From contig JAFZKR010000001.1 of the NCBI GenBank assembly GCA_017551845.1, positions 1 through 22,657 of the forward strand: 22,657 bases of DNA, read 5' to 3'. The number at the start of each line of letters is the position of its first letter. Position 1 is the stretch's first letter. The DNA is from Bacteroidaceae bacterium. Its GTDB lineage: Bacteria; Bacteroidota; Bacteroidia; Bacteroidales; Bacteroidaceae. Below are positions 15,601-22,657 of the stretch, piece after piece. A program made the position numbers and the translations under genes. The notes under the pieces are model-generated. The model saw only the letters and a program-made list of their open reading frames with translations. It was not told the origin of the DNA and did not search any database.

Positions 15601-16128
15601 TTAGAACTTACCCCAGTGTACTTTACTCCACTCAATCTTGTCATCCTCATAAGGCTTGCGGTCCATATTCTTGTGGCCCACACCCACAATGCATAGCGGC
15701 TCATACTGTTCCGGAACGCCCAACAGTTCAATGATAGTCTGCTTAGTTGTTTTACCCTCAGCGTTTGAGCGGCCACGCATGTGACACCAGCAACTTCCCA
15801 GCCCCAGATCCTCAGCCTGCAACTGCATATCTATAGCTGCTATGGAGCAATCCTCAACCCAGCAGTCGGTCTTTGTGGGGTCACCCAGCACCACAACCGC
15901 AAACACAGCCTCGGCCAGAAAACCAGAACCCATCTCGCGGCTCTTGGACAGAGCCTCAAGTACAGCAGGGTCATCAATTGCCACAAACTCCCATCCGCGG
16001 TTGTTCTTTGCAGTAGGTGAAATCAGTGCGGCACGTAGAATGGTCTTTTTCTCTTCCTCAGTAAGCTTCTCTTCCGTGAACTTACGCATGCTGCGGCGGT
16101 TGGTCAATAATATGCTGAACTTTTCCAT
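15601..16128 (-). CDS. Nitroreductase-family FMN oxidoreductase
   Basis: A 175-residue FMN-dependent NAD(P)H oxidoreductase of the nitroreductase superfamily. The FMN phosphate-binding RRSMRKFTEE lies at residues 11-20. SPTAKNNRGWEFVAIDD follows, and then the AIDMQLQAEDLGLGSCWCHM helix near the dimer interface. Length is typical for the small subfamily. The frame continues upstream without an ATG that fits the family; the ATG at 16128 begins exactly where the conserved domain starts. It is the first gene of the operon leading to GH43, divergent from the TonB receptor with an 80-base gap. The physiological substrate is unknown. Confidence 0.9.
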   Translation of the reverse strand: MEKFSILLTNRRSMRKFTEEKLTEEEKKTILRAALISPTAKNNRGWEFVAIDDPAVLEALSKSREMGSGFLAEAVFAVVVLGDPTKTDCWVEDCSIAAIDMQLQAEDLGLGSCWCHMRGRSNAEGKTTKQTIIELLGVPEQYEPLCIVGVGHKNMDRKPYEDDKIEWSKVHWGKF

Positions 16129-16208
16129 ACAATATAGTTTTTGCGAATTTAGCAATAATAATTGCACTGAATGTACGTTCGGGCAGTTTTTTACGTTTAT
16201 TATTCCGG
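16129..16208. other. 80-base divergent intergenic region, no confident promoter
   Basis: This gap must hold the start signals for the nitroreductase operon (minus) and the TonB receptor (plus). Only one-mismatch -7 boxes are seen: TAAATTCG on the minus strand (plus 16144-16151) and TACGTTCG (16174-16181) or TACGTTTA (16192-16199) on the plus strand, none with a good -33 partner. Confidence 0.3.
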
Positions 16209-18635
16209 ATGAGGATAAAAAAACAAAAGTCCGGAACATGGGGCAAGTCCATTTTGCTCCTGCTTTTGATTGCATCGGCGGTTGATACTGCCAGTGCACG
16301 TCGTGTGTATGTACACGGACATATCACCGATGAGAACGGGAATCCTGTCGAGCTGGTGACCGTCAATGAAGACAGGACCATGCAGTCCTCCATGAGCAAT
16401 CTCAAGGGTGACTATTCATTGACCGTCACCACCCTTGATGACACCGTGCGCCTCACCTTCCGGCTTATCGGACACGAAACACGAAAGCGCGTCCTTCCAT
16501 CGCCCCCGGATACCGTCCGCTTAGACATAATGCTCCCCACTGCACAATTCGCCCTTGAAGGAGTGGAGATAACCGGAACACGGCGTCAGACAGGCGGTAT
16601 CCAGCAGATAAGTGCTGAGGGACTGCGCTTCAATGCCGATACAGGCGGCGGCTCCGTAGAATCAATCATAGCCACACAGCCCGGTGTAAGCAGCCACAAC
16701 GAGCTTAGCAGCCAGTACAATGTTCGAGGAGGCAATTTTGACGAGAACAGTGTCTATGTGAACGGTTCGGAAATCATGCGTCCGCTCCTGGTCCGTGCAG
16801 GACAACAGGAGGGACTCAGCTTCATCAACCCTGATATGGTGGAAACAATAGGGTTCTCAACAGGAGGATTCGACGTATCATACGGGGACAGGATGTCATC
16901 AGTTCTGGACATAACCTACCGCAAGCCCAAGGGTTTCGAATCCGTCCTCACCGCAAGTCTGCTTGGAGGCAGTGCCTTTGTAGGAGCCGGTAATGACAAG
17001 TTCAGTTTCTCCGGCAGTGTCCGATACAAGACCACCTCATATCTGCTCGGCACACTTGACACCAAAGGCGAGTATGCCCCCTCGTTCCTTGACTGCCAGA
17101 CATACCTGAGCTGGACCCCTGACGAGAACTGGTATATTGGGCTGATAGGCAATATCTCCCTGAACAGGTATAATTTCACACCTTCAACTCGCAGCACAAG
17201 TTTCGGTACGGCCGAGAACCCCAGACATTTCGAGGTCTATTTCGACGGTTGGGAGAGCGACCGCTTCAACACCACGACCGCCGCAATGGACATAAAGCGC
17301 AAGATAGGTGACAAGAGCGTACTCCAACTAAATCTGTCGGCCTTCGGCAGCCGGGAGAGCGAATCGTTCGACATAATAAGCCAGTATTGGCTTGACGGAG
17401 ACAATAACCAGCGTCAGCTTGCTGTGGGAACATTCATGCAACATGCCCGTAACCGGCTCGAATCCAAAGTTTTTACCGTCTCCCTCAAGGGAGAGCACAA
17501 GACAGGTGCCGCAGGAACCATCAGCTGGGGAACTGAATACAGGACGGAATCCGTCGATGACCGCATGAGGGAATGGGAGATGCGTGATTCCGCCGGATAC
17601 ACCATCCCCTACACCCAATCCGGCCCGTTGGAAATGTACTACTCCATCAAGTCAGTCAACAGCATCCGGAGCAACCGTATTTCGGCTTATCTACAGGACA
17701 CATGGAGATACAGTTTCAATGCCGGTCTCCTAACACTCAACGCAGGTATCAGGGCGTCACACTGGAACTGGAATGATGAACTCATTGTCAGCCCGCGACT
17801 CATTGCAGGCTTCACCCCTGCGTTCAACGAGAACTTCACATTCAGGTTCTCCACAGGCATATATTACCAGTCACCTTTCTATAAAGAACTCAAGGACACA
17901 GTGAGTACAGGAGGCATAGGTCAGGTACTGCTCAACAGGGATATCCGCGCCCAACGCTCCCTGCAGGCAGTCATCGGCGGAGATTATGACTTTGAAGTCT
18001 TTGACCGCCCCTTCAGGTTTACCGCAGAGCTGTACTACAAAAAACTGGACAGACTTATCCCCTATAATCTGGATAACGTAAGGATTGTCTATTACGGTGA
18101 GAACTGCGCTCACGGATATGCAGCCGGACTCGACATGAAACTATTCGGCGAGTTCGTGGAAGGAACCCAGTCCTGGCTCACATTCTCCATCATGAACACC
18201 AGGGAGAAAATAGGCGGGCAGTGGCTCCCGCGTCCATCGGACCAGCGATTCAACCTGTCACTCTATTTCACTGACACCTTCCCTCGCCGCGACCGTTGGA
18301 AGATGTCTCTGCGTTGTTCTCTGGCCGATGGTCTGCCCTTCGGCCCCGCACGTAAAGGAATAGAATCAAGAGTATTCAGAGCCCCTGCTTACAAACGTGC
18401 CGACATAGGACTCTCATACAAGGCATTTGACGGAAGTACCCGCCCGCATTATTACGGGAGGACATCTTTCCTCAAGGACTTATGGATAGGTGTGGATTGC
18501 TTCAACCTGCTCGGAATAAACAACGTCAACTCCTACTATTGGATAACCGAGATAGGCGGAGCCCAATACGCCATTCCCAACTACCTCACCGGTCGCCAGC
18601 TCAACCTCCGCATCCTCATCAACCTGGAACAATAA
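16209..18635 (+). CDS. TonB-dependent outer-membrane receptor with CarboxypepD_reg-like domain
   Basis: An 808-residue outer-membrane receptor that takes up a ligand using TonB energy. Residues 1-30 form a signal peptide (basic start, LLLLLIASAV, cleavage near ASA). A CarboxypepD_reg-like beta domain covers about 33-120 (VHGHITDENGNPVELVTV). A plug domain runs from about 145 to 250, with the signature SVESIIATQPGV, YNVRGGNFDENSVYVNG and GGFDVSYGDRMSS. The rest is a beta barrel rich in alternating aromatic strands, ending LNLRILINLEQ. At 808 residues it is shorter than SusC-type receptors and no SusD partner follows, so a siderophore, metal or cobalamin-type ligand is more likely than a glycan. 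The cobalamin-riboswitch-like leader lies downstream, not upstream, so B12 control of this gene is not indicated. Confidence 0.92.
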   Translation: MRIKKQKSGTWGKSILLLLLIASAVDTASARRVYVHGHITDENGNPVELVTVNEDRTMQSSMSNLKGDYSLTVTTLDDTVRLTFRLIGHETRKRVLPSPPDTVRLDIMLPTAQFALEGVEITGTRRQTGGIQQISAEGLRFNADTGGGSVESIIATQPGVSSHNELSSQYNVRGGNFDENSVYVNGSEIMRPLLVRAGQQEGLSFINPDMVETIGFSTGGFDVSYGDRMSSVLDITYRKPKGFESVLTASLLGGSAFVGAGNDKFSFSGSVRYKTTSYLLGTLDTKGEYAPSFLDCQTYLSWTPDENWYIGLIGNISLNRYNFTPSTRSTSFGTAENPRHFEVYFDGWESDRFNTTTAAMDIKRKIGDKSVLQLNLSAFGSRESESFDIISQYWLDGDNNQRQLAVGTFMQHARNRLESKVFTVSLKGEHKTGAAGTISWGTEYRTESVDDRMREWEMRDSAGYTIPYTQSGPLEMYYSIKSVNSIRSNRISAYLQDTWRYSFNAGLLTLNAGIRASHWNWNDELIVSPRLIAGFTPAFNENFTFRFSTGIYYQSPFYKELKDTVSTGGIGQVLLNRDIRAQRSLQAVIGGDYDFEVFDRPFRFTAELYYKKLDRLIPYNLDNVRIVYYGENCAHGYAAGLDMKLFGEFVEGTQSWLTFSIMNTREKIGGQWLPRPSDQRFNLSLYFTDTFPRRDRWKMSLRCSLADGLPFGPARKGIESRVFRAPAYKRADIGLSYKAFDGSTRPHYYGRTSFLKDLWIGVDCFNLLGINNVNSYYWITEIGGAQYAIPNYLTGRQLNLRILINLEQ

Positions 18636-18736
18636 TTCCACTCAAACCTGCTCCATAGACGAGAGAAGGGTAAGGCAAATACGAATTATTGATTCATTTT
18701 TGGCTATCGTACACGTAATAATATTCATAAATATTG

Positions 18737-18744
18737 TATTTTTG
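18737..18744 (+). promoter_or_regulatory. Candidate -7 promoter element for the leader, ABC ATPase and rnhB
   Basis: TATTTTTG is a perfect TAnnTTTG -7 box. Transcription would start near 18750, exactly where the riboswitch-like leader begins. No clear -33 TTTG at 19-21 bases is seen; a TTTG at 18699-18702 is too far upstream. Confidence 0.5.
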
Positions 18745-18750
18745 CCTCCC

Positions 18751-18815
18751 GATACGGTGATATCGTCACCCGCGGTGACGATATAGAGGGAATCCGGTGA
18801 AAATCCGGAACAGTG
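18751..18815 (+). promoter_or_regulatory. Cobalamin-riboswitch-like leader, apparently missing its 3' half
   Basis: The segment AGAGGGAAT, then hairpin TCCGG-TGAAAAT-CCGGA (18793-18809), then ACAG matches the 5' half of the cobalamin riboswitch core (consensus AGGGAA..GGTGaAA..CC..aCaG). Upstream is a perfect 11-bp hairpin with a CGC loop (18760-18784), in the place of a peripheral stem. The core should continue with CCCGC and ACTGT, but the sequence goes directly into TGATATG and I find no CCCGC downstream. So it is either a truncated, probably inactive riboswitch or a strongly diverged form. It precedes the ABC ATPase gene by about 45 bases. Confidence 0.5.
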
Positions 18816-18817
18816 AT

Positions 18818-18934
18818 ATGTTAATTATAGCGGCACTTATCTTAGTGCTGTTTCTGCTCAATGTACACCATTCAAATAGAGTCCCTCAGTACGGGATACC
18901 GTGGCAAGAACAATGTCACAATAGTTGCTCATGA
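18818..18934 (+). pseudogene. Hydrophobic mini-ORF, possible remnant of a FecCD/BtuC-type permease start
   Basis: An ATG directly after the riboswitch-like core opens a 38-codon frame ending in TGA. Its first 16 residues ([16 protein letters not shown]) are a strongly hydrophobic helix that resembles the first membrane segment of FecCD/BtuC permeases. After that the frame runs out of phase through the start of the ABC ATPase gene and encodes unrelated sequence. I infer a deletion that joined the first codons of a permease to the ATPase start, or alternatively a small leader or membrane peptide. Evidence is only the composition and the position, so confidence is low. Confidence 0.3.
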
Positions 18935-19655
18935 TATCAATGCCACCATTCACGGCGGTGAGCTGACCTGTCTTCTGGGCCCCAACGGTGCAGGCAAATC
19001 CACATTGCTCCGCACTCTGTCGGCTTTCCTGCCGCCAGTAAGCGGTAATATAACAATTATGGGCCGCAACCTGCGTGACTATTCTGACAAGGAACTCTCA
19101 AAAACTATCGGTGTTGTGCTGACAGAGAAGACTGACCTGCGCAATATGAGCGTGGAGGATCTCATCGGTCTGGGCAGAAGCCCTTATACCGGATTCTGGG
19201 GCACATTGCATCAGAAGGACCATGAGGTTGTGGCCAAAGCCATTGAGATGGTTGGCATTGAGCCGCTTAAGGACCGCATGATACAGACCCTGAGTGACGG
19301 TGAACGCCAGAAAGTGATGATTGCCAAGGCACTTGCACAGGAGACTCCTGTCATATTCCTTGATGAGCCCACAGCATTCCTTGATTTCCCCAGCAAGGTT
19401 GAAATTATGCAGTTGCTTCACAATCTGTCCCGTTCCACAGGCAAGACCATATTCCTGTCCACCCATGACCTGGAACTAGCCCTTCAGATAGCCGATACCA
19501 TCTGGCTGATGGACAAAGAGAAGGGTGTCATGATTGGAACTCCTGAGAAACTTGCATCTGACGGTTCCCTGAACAGTTTCTTCTCACAGAGAGGAATAGA
19601 ATTCAATATACACAATGTAGAAGGTTTCCTCTGCATTATCCCCAGACTGAAATAA
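18861..19655 (+). CDS. FecE/BtuD-type ABC transporter ATP-binding protein
   Basis: A 264-residue ABC ATPase of the iron-siderophore/haem/cobalamin import class. Walker A is GPNGAGKST (40-48), a Q-loop-like region follows near 87-95 ([14 protein letters not shown], with the usual Gln absent), the signature is LSDGE (144-148), Walker B is VIFLDEP (164-170) and the switch His is H202 in STHD. The FecE hallmark [12 protein letters not shown] is present. The ATG at 18861 fits the family N-terminus. Its permease and substrate-binding protein would normally be adjacent but are not in this window. The upstream leader suggests cobalamin as ligand, a weak inference. rnhB follows after 8 bases. Confidence 0.88.
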   Translation: MYTIQIESLSTGYRGKNNVTIVAHDINATIHGGELTCLLGPNGAGKSTLLRTLSAFLPPVSGNITIMGRNLRDYSDKELSKTIGVVLTEKTDLRNMSVEDLIGLGRSPYTGFWGTLHQKDHEVVAKAIEMVGIEPLKDRMIQTLSDGERQKVMIAKALAQETPVIFLDEPTAFLDFPSKVEIMQLLHNLSRSTGKTIFLSTHDLELALQIADTIWLMDKEKGVMIGTPEKLASDGSLNSFFSQRGIEFNIHNVEGFLCIIPRLK

Positions 19656-19663
19656 TAGGATAT

Positions 19664-20281
19664 ATGAGCCATAATCCGTTATTGCCATATCTTGTTGAGG
19701 GCCGGATTGAGGCCGGATGCGATGAGGCCGGACGCGGCTGTCTGGCAGGACCTGTTTATGCGGCAGCGGTGATTCTGCCTCCTGATTTCAGCAATGAACT
19801 GCTCAATGACTCCAAGCAACTTACAGAGAAACAACGATATGCTCTCAGACCGATAATAGAGCGCGAGGCTTTGGCATGGGCTGTTGGCGTAGTCGATAAT
19901 CAGGAGATTGACAAGATAAACATACTCAAAGCATCATTCACAGCAATGCATCGGGCTATTGACCAGCTTAAGGTGCGTCCGCAGCATCTGCTTATAGACG
20001 GGAACCGTTTCGTTCCGTATCCCGATATTCCGCATACCACCATTGTAAAGGGTGACGGTAAGATGATGTCAATTGCAGCCGCATCGGTCCTGGCCAAGAC
20101 GTATCGGGATGACTTCATGAATAAGATTGCTGAGGAGTATCCGCAGTATGACTGGCTTGAGAACAAGGGTTATCCCACCAAGAAGCACAGGGATGCTATC
20201 AGGCAATTCGGAACAACTCCTTACCACAGGATGTCATTTAATCTTTTGGGTGACGGCCAACTCTCACTAAACTTCTTATGA
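19664..20281 (+). CDS. rnhB: Ribonuclease HII
   Basis: A 205-residue RNase HII, which removes misincorporated ribonucleotides and RNA from DNA hybrids. The active-site region [20 protein letters not shown] gives D20 and E21 with the GRG motif. The third Asp is D112 in LLIDGN, and KGDGK (129-133) with [10 protein letters not shown] completes the family pattern. The C-terminus [18 protein letters not shown] is the usual substrate-binding helix region. Length is normal. It lies 8 bases after the ABC ATPase and so probably shares its promoter and leader. A hairpin-U stretch follows about 10-60 bases downstream. Confidence 0.95.
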   Translation: MSHNPLLPYLVEGRIEAGCDEAGRGCLAGPVYAAAVILPPDFSNELLNDSKQLTEKQRYALRPIIEREALAWAVGVVDNQEIDKINILKASFTAMHRAIDQLKVRPQHLLIDGNRFVPYPDIPHTTIVKGDGKMMSIAAASVLAKTYRDDFMNKIAEEYPQYDWLENKGYPTKKHRDAIRQFGTTPYHRMSFNLLGDGQLSLNFL

Positions 20282-20288
20282 TTATGGT

Positions 20289-20340
20289 AAAAGGAAAGAA
20301 GCATGGTATATCTCCTCCATTTTAAGGAAGTTTTCCTTTT
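20289..20340 (+). terminator. Probable terminator after rnhB
   Basis: The last part, AAGGAA (20324-20329), loop GTT, TTCCTT (20333-20338) and then a short T-run into TATTA, can form a small rho-independent hairpin. A competing long-range pairing joins AAAAGGAAA (20289-20297) to TTTCCTTTT (20332-20340). The T-run overlaps the -33 region of the following promoter. Confidence 0.5.
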
Positions 20341-20367
20341 TATTATAAGGTAAATTAAATACCTTTG
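20337..20367 (+). promoter_or_regulatory. Candidate promoter of the methylmalonyl-CoA operon
   Basis: TACCTTTG (20360-20367) is a perfect TAnnTTTG -7 box. A TTTT at 20337-20340, 19 bases upstream, is a one-mismatch -33 box. The predicted start near 20374 leaves an untranslated leader of about 45 bases before the ATG at 20418. Confidence 0.6.
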
Positions 20368-20417
20368 CAAACCTAAAATAATGTACAAATACAACTAACA
20401 ATAATTACACAACAATT

Positions 20418-20831
20418 ATGAAACCTACACACATTGAGCATCTCGGCATAGCCGTTACCTCACTGGAGGAGACAATGCCGTTCTTTGAGTTTTTGACAGG
20501 CAGCAAGTGCTACAGCATTGAGGAGGTAGCCGACCAGAAGGTCAAGACCGCTTTCTTCAAGGTCGGACAGACCAAGATTGAGCTCCTGGAGCCCACCTGC
20601 CCTGAATCAACAATCGCCAAGTTCATTGAGAAAAACGGCGGCAAAGGTGGCATTCACCATGTCGCATTCAATGTCGAGAATGTAGCTGAGGCCCTTAAGG
20701 AAGCCGAGGCAGCCGGTATCCGTCTGATTGACGTTCAGCCACGTAAGGGAGCCGAGAACCTGATGATAGGATTCCTGCACCCCAAGAACACCTGCGGCGT
20801 GCTGACAGAACTTTGTGAACAACCCAAATAA
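20418..20831 (+). CDS. mce: Methylmalonyl-CoA epimerase
   Basis: A 137-residue VOC-fold epimerase interconverting (R)- and (S)-methylmalonyl-CoA between the B12-dependent mutase and the decarboxylase/carboxylase. The start IEHLGIAVTSLEETMPFFE and the end GVLTELCE match the family. The expected metal ligands are present: H8, E55 (KIELLEP), H81 (GIHHVAFNV) and E131. This contrasts with the other VOC protein in this window, which has lost its histidines. It is the first gene of the operon, 12 bases before the carboxyltransferase gene. Confidence 0.95.
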   Translation: MKPTHIEHLGIAVTSLEETMPFFEFLTGSKCYSIEEVADQKVKTAFFKVGQTKIELLEPTCPESTIAKFIEKNGGKGGIHHVAFNVENVAEALKEAEAAGIRLIDVQPRKGAENLMIGFLHPKNTCGVLTELCEQPK

Positions 20832-20843
20832 GTGATATAGAAA

Positions 20844-22400
20844 ATGGATAACAGCAAGCTTCAGAAGCTGGTGGACAAGCGTGCCCAGGCAATGGCCGGC
20901 GGCGGCGCAGCTGCTATAGAGAAGCATCATGCAAAAGGCAGCTACACTGCCCGTGAGCGAATAAACATGCTTCTTGACGAGGGATCATTTGAGGAAGTCG
21001 ATATGTTCCTGACCCACCGTTGCAATGACTTCGGTATGGATAAGAAGGTATTCCTGGGTGACGGCGTTGCCGTAGGTTCAGGTACCATTGACGGCCGTCT
21101 TGTATTTGTATTCGCACAGGATGCTACAGTAATAGGCGGTTCCCTGTCCGAGACTATGGCGCAGAAGATATGCAAGGTGATGGATATGGCCATGAAGATG
21201 GGTGCTCCCATCATCGGTCTGAACGATTCAGGCGGTGCCCGTATCCAGGAGGGTGCATGCGCTCTGGCCGGTTACGCTGAGATTTTTGAGCGCAACATTC
21301 TGGCATCGGGCGTAGTTCCCCAGATTTCAGTCATATTCGGTCCCTGCGCTGGTGGTGCTGTATATAGCCCTGCCCTGACTGACTTCATCATGATGACCGA
21401 ACAGAACTCATATATGTTCATCACCGGACCAAAGGTTGTAAAGAGCGTTACCGGTGAGGACGTTACAGTTGAGCAGCTGGGCGGCGCCCGCGTTCACGCC
21501 ACCAAATCCGGTGTGACACACTTCGTAGCCGCCACTGAAGATGAGGCTATGCAGGAGATCCGCCGCCTTATCAGTTTTATCCCGCAGAACAATATGGAGG
21601 AGGCTCCCGTAAAGGAGTGCAAGGATGATCCCGCACGCTTGGAGGATGCACTGAACTCTATGGTTCCCGATGACCCCAACAAACCTTACGATATGAAGGA
21701 CATTATTTACGCTATCGTTGATGACGGTGACTTCATGGAGGTTCACAAGGATTATGCCAAGAACGTGATTTGCGGTTTTGCCCGTTTCAACGGCCGTTCA
21801 ACCGGTATCATAGCAAACCAGCCCAACTGGCTGGCAGGTGTGCTTGACTGCGACGCTTCACGCAAAGCTGCCCGCTTTGTCCGTTTCTGCGACGCATTCA
21901 ACATACAGATCCTCACCTTGGTCGATGTACCTGGATTCCTCTGCGGTACAGGTCAGGAGTATGCCGGCATCATTGATCACGGCGCTAAGCTGATGTTCGC
22001 TTATGGTGAGGCCACAGTCCCCAAGGTAACAGTTACAGTACGTAAGTCTTACGGTGGTTCACATATAGTAATGAGCTGCAAGCAGTTGCGTGGTGACCTG
22101 TGCTACGCTTGGCCTAACGCCGAGATTGCAGTTATGGGTGCCAGCGGTGCCGTTGGCGTTCTTGAGGCCAAGGCTCTCAAGGCCATCGAAGATCCCGAAG
22201 AGAAGAAGAAATTCATTGCCGAGAAGGAGGCTGAGTATAAGGACAAGTTCGCTTCACCTTACCAGGCAGCCAACCGTGGCTATATTGACGATGTAATCGA
22301 ACCCAGATATACTCGTGCCCGTATCATCCGCGGCTTTGAGCAGTTGCAGACCAAGCGTCTCACCAACCCGCTTAAGAAGCACAGCAACATTCCACTCTAA
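20844..22400 (+). CDS. mmdA: Methylmalonyl-CoA decarboxylase / propionyl-CoA carboxylase carboxyltransferase subunit
   Basis: A 518-residue acyl-CoA carboxyltransferase with two crotonase-like halves, of the MmdA/PccB/12S family. Characteristic stretches are GGSLSETMAQKICKVMDMA, NDSGGARIQEG, GPCAGGAVYSPALTDF and, in the second half, NQPNWLAGVLD, VDVPGFLCGTGQEY, KSYGGSHIVMSCKQL and WPNAEIAVMGASGAVGVLE. Length equals the family's usual 510-520. With epimerase upstream and an OadG-like gamma subunit 12 bases downstream, the likely complex is the membrane Na+-pumping methylmalonyl-CoA decarboxylase of propionate formation. A propionyl-CoA carboxylase role cannot be excluded. Biotin carrier and membrane beta subunit genes are expected just beyond the window. 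Confidence 0.94.
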   Translation: MDNSKLQKLVDKRAQAMAGGGAAAIEKHHAKGSYTARERINMLLDEGSFEEVDMFLTHRCNDFGMDKKVFLGDGVAVGSGTIDGRLVFVFAQDATVIGGSLSETMAQKICKVMDMAMKMGAPIIGLNDSGGARIQEGACALAGYAEIFERNILASGVVPQISVIFGPCAGGAVYSPALTDFIMMTEQNSYMFITGPKVVKSVTGEDVTVEQLGGARVHATKSGVTHFVAATEDEAMQEIRRLISFIPQNNMEEAPVKECKDDPARLEDALNSMVPDDPNKPYDMKDIIYAIVDDGDFMEVHKDYAKNVICGFARFNGRSTGIIANQPNWLAGVLDCDASRKAARFVRFCDAFNIQILTLVDVPGFLCGTGQEYAGIIDHGAKLMFAYGEATVPKVTVTVRKSYGGSHIVMSCKQLRGDLCYAWPNAEIAVMGASGAVGVLEAKALKAIEDPEEKKKFIAEKEAEYKDKFASPYQAANRGYIDDVIEPRYTRARIIRGFEQLQTKRLTNPLKKHSNIPL

Positions 22401-22412
22401 AGCAAAGAGTCT

Positions 22413-22657
22413 ATGATGACACCATTAGTTATAAACTGGTCACATGTCTGGATGGTAACCGGACTGGGATTCTGCATGGTCATCGCGCTCCTTGTCGTGC
22501 TTATCTTCATTCTGAAACTGCTTGGCACAGTTGTAAGCAATGCGGTGAAGGCACCCAAAGCAGCACAACCCAAGACAGTAGCCGCTCCAGCCGTCCACGC
22601 CACTCCGGCAGCAGTAAAGTCATCGGCCGATGATGACCTTGCCGCCATAGCTATAGC
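22413..22657 (+). CDS. OadG-like decarboxylase gamma subunit, 3' end cut
   Basis: An open frame that runs to the window edge (81 full codons visible). The N-terminus has one membrane helix (about 11-37, VWMVTGLGFCMVIALLVVLIFI...), then an Ala/Pro/Lys-rich linker and an acidic S-S-A-D-D-D-L-A-A-I-A motif, the layout of the small gamma subunit (OadG/MmdD) of Na+-translocating decarboxylases. This subunit helps assemble the complex and anchors it to the membrane. It begins 12 bases after the mmdA stop. The start is the first of two tandem ATG codons (22413 or 22416). Confidence 0.85.
   Translation, partial: MMTPLVINWSHVWMVTGLGFCMVIALLVVLIFILKLLGTVVSNAVKAPKAAQPKTVAAPAVHATPAAVKSSADDDLAAIAI

Noticed and set aside
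16129..16299. Upstream extension of the nitroreductase frame into the TonB receptor gene
   Set aside because: The added 57 residues match no nitroreductase N-terminus and would overlap the divergent receptor's start; the ATG at 16128 begins the conserved domain.
16209..18635. TonB receptor as a B12-regulated btuB
   Set aside because: The riboswitch-like leader is downstream of this gene on the same strand, so it cannot control it; no leader element precedes 16209.
18683..18701. Weak hairpin GAAT/ATTC followed by a T-run as terminator of the TonB receptor gene
   Set aside because: A 4-bp A/T-rich stem is too weak to claim; no better terminator is visible in 18636-18736.

Overview
The window looks like a chromosomal segment from an anaerobic member of the Bacteroidales (Bacteroides/Prevotella/Muribaculaceae-like). 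The signs are several promoters of the Bacteroidetes -7 type (TAnnTTTG), weak Shine-Dalgarno sequences, a minimal TatA-TatC pair without TatB, a TonB-dependent receptor with a CarboxypepD_reg-like N-domain, a secreted GH43/CBM6 enzyme, and biotin-dependent decarboxylase genes of succinate/propionate metabolism. Gene density is high. No stretch over 300 bases lacks a gene; the longest gap is 225 bases (18636-18860). I saw no rRNA, tRNA, IS element, CRISPR array or phage gene.

Layout. Bases 1-1745 (+) hold the 3' part of a 5S-type biotin-dependent carboxyltransferase, ending at a near-perfect bidirectional terminator that it shares with the convergent DUF853/HerA-like ATPase (3435-1825, -). Next comes a minus-strand block read from 9738 down to 3537: a two-domain VOC protein, two HdrC-like ferredoxins, a membrane HdrE/HdrD-type fusion, an HdrB-like protein and a short HdrA-like flavoprotein. 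A U8 terminator closes it. Divergent from this block lie tatA and tatC (9901-10949, +). A minus-strand operon from 16128 to 10960 encodes a nitroreductase, a DUF2520 reductase, a KdsC-like HAD phosphatase, Maf and a large secreted GH43-CBM6-GH43-CBM6 protein. Divergent from it is a lone TonB-dependent receptor (16209-18635, +). Then come a cobalamin-riboswitch-like leader that appears to lack its 3' half, a FecE/BtuD-type ABC ATPase and rnhB (to 20281). The window ends in the start of the methylmalonyl-CoA operon: epimerase, carboxyltransferase (MmdA/PccB) and a cut OadG-like gamma subunit.

How the genes fit together. The terminal operon, with subunits outside the window, probably converts succinate-derived methylmalonyl-CoA to propionyl-CoA and pumps Na+. 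The 5S-type protein at the other end is a second biotin-dependent carboxyltransferase. The Hdr-like block should form a membrane-anchored iron-sulfur/flavin electron-transfer complex, like Qmo, DsrMK or Hdr in general design, but its donor and acceptor cannot be read from sequence. It is the best candidate here for an under-described system, particularly because its first gene is a VOC protein that has lost most metal ligands and an inverted repeat overlaps a likely internal promoter. The second area of interest is the damaged-looking B12 leader followed by an out-of-frame hydrophobic mini-ORF and an ATPase with no permease or binding protein nearby.
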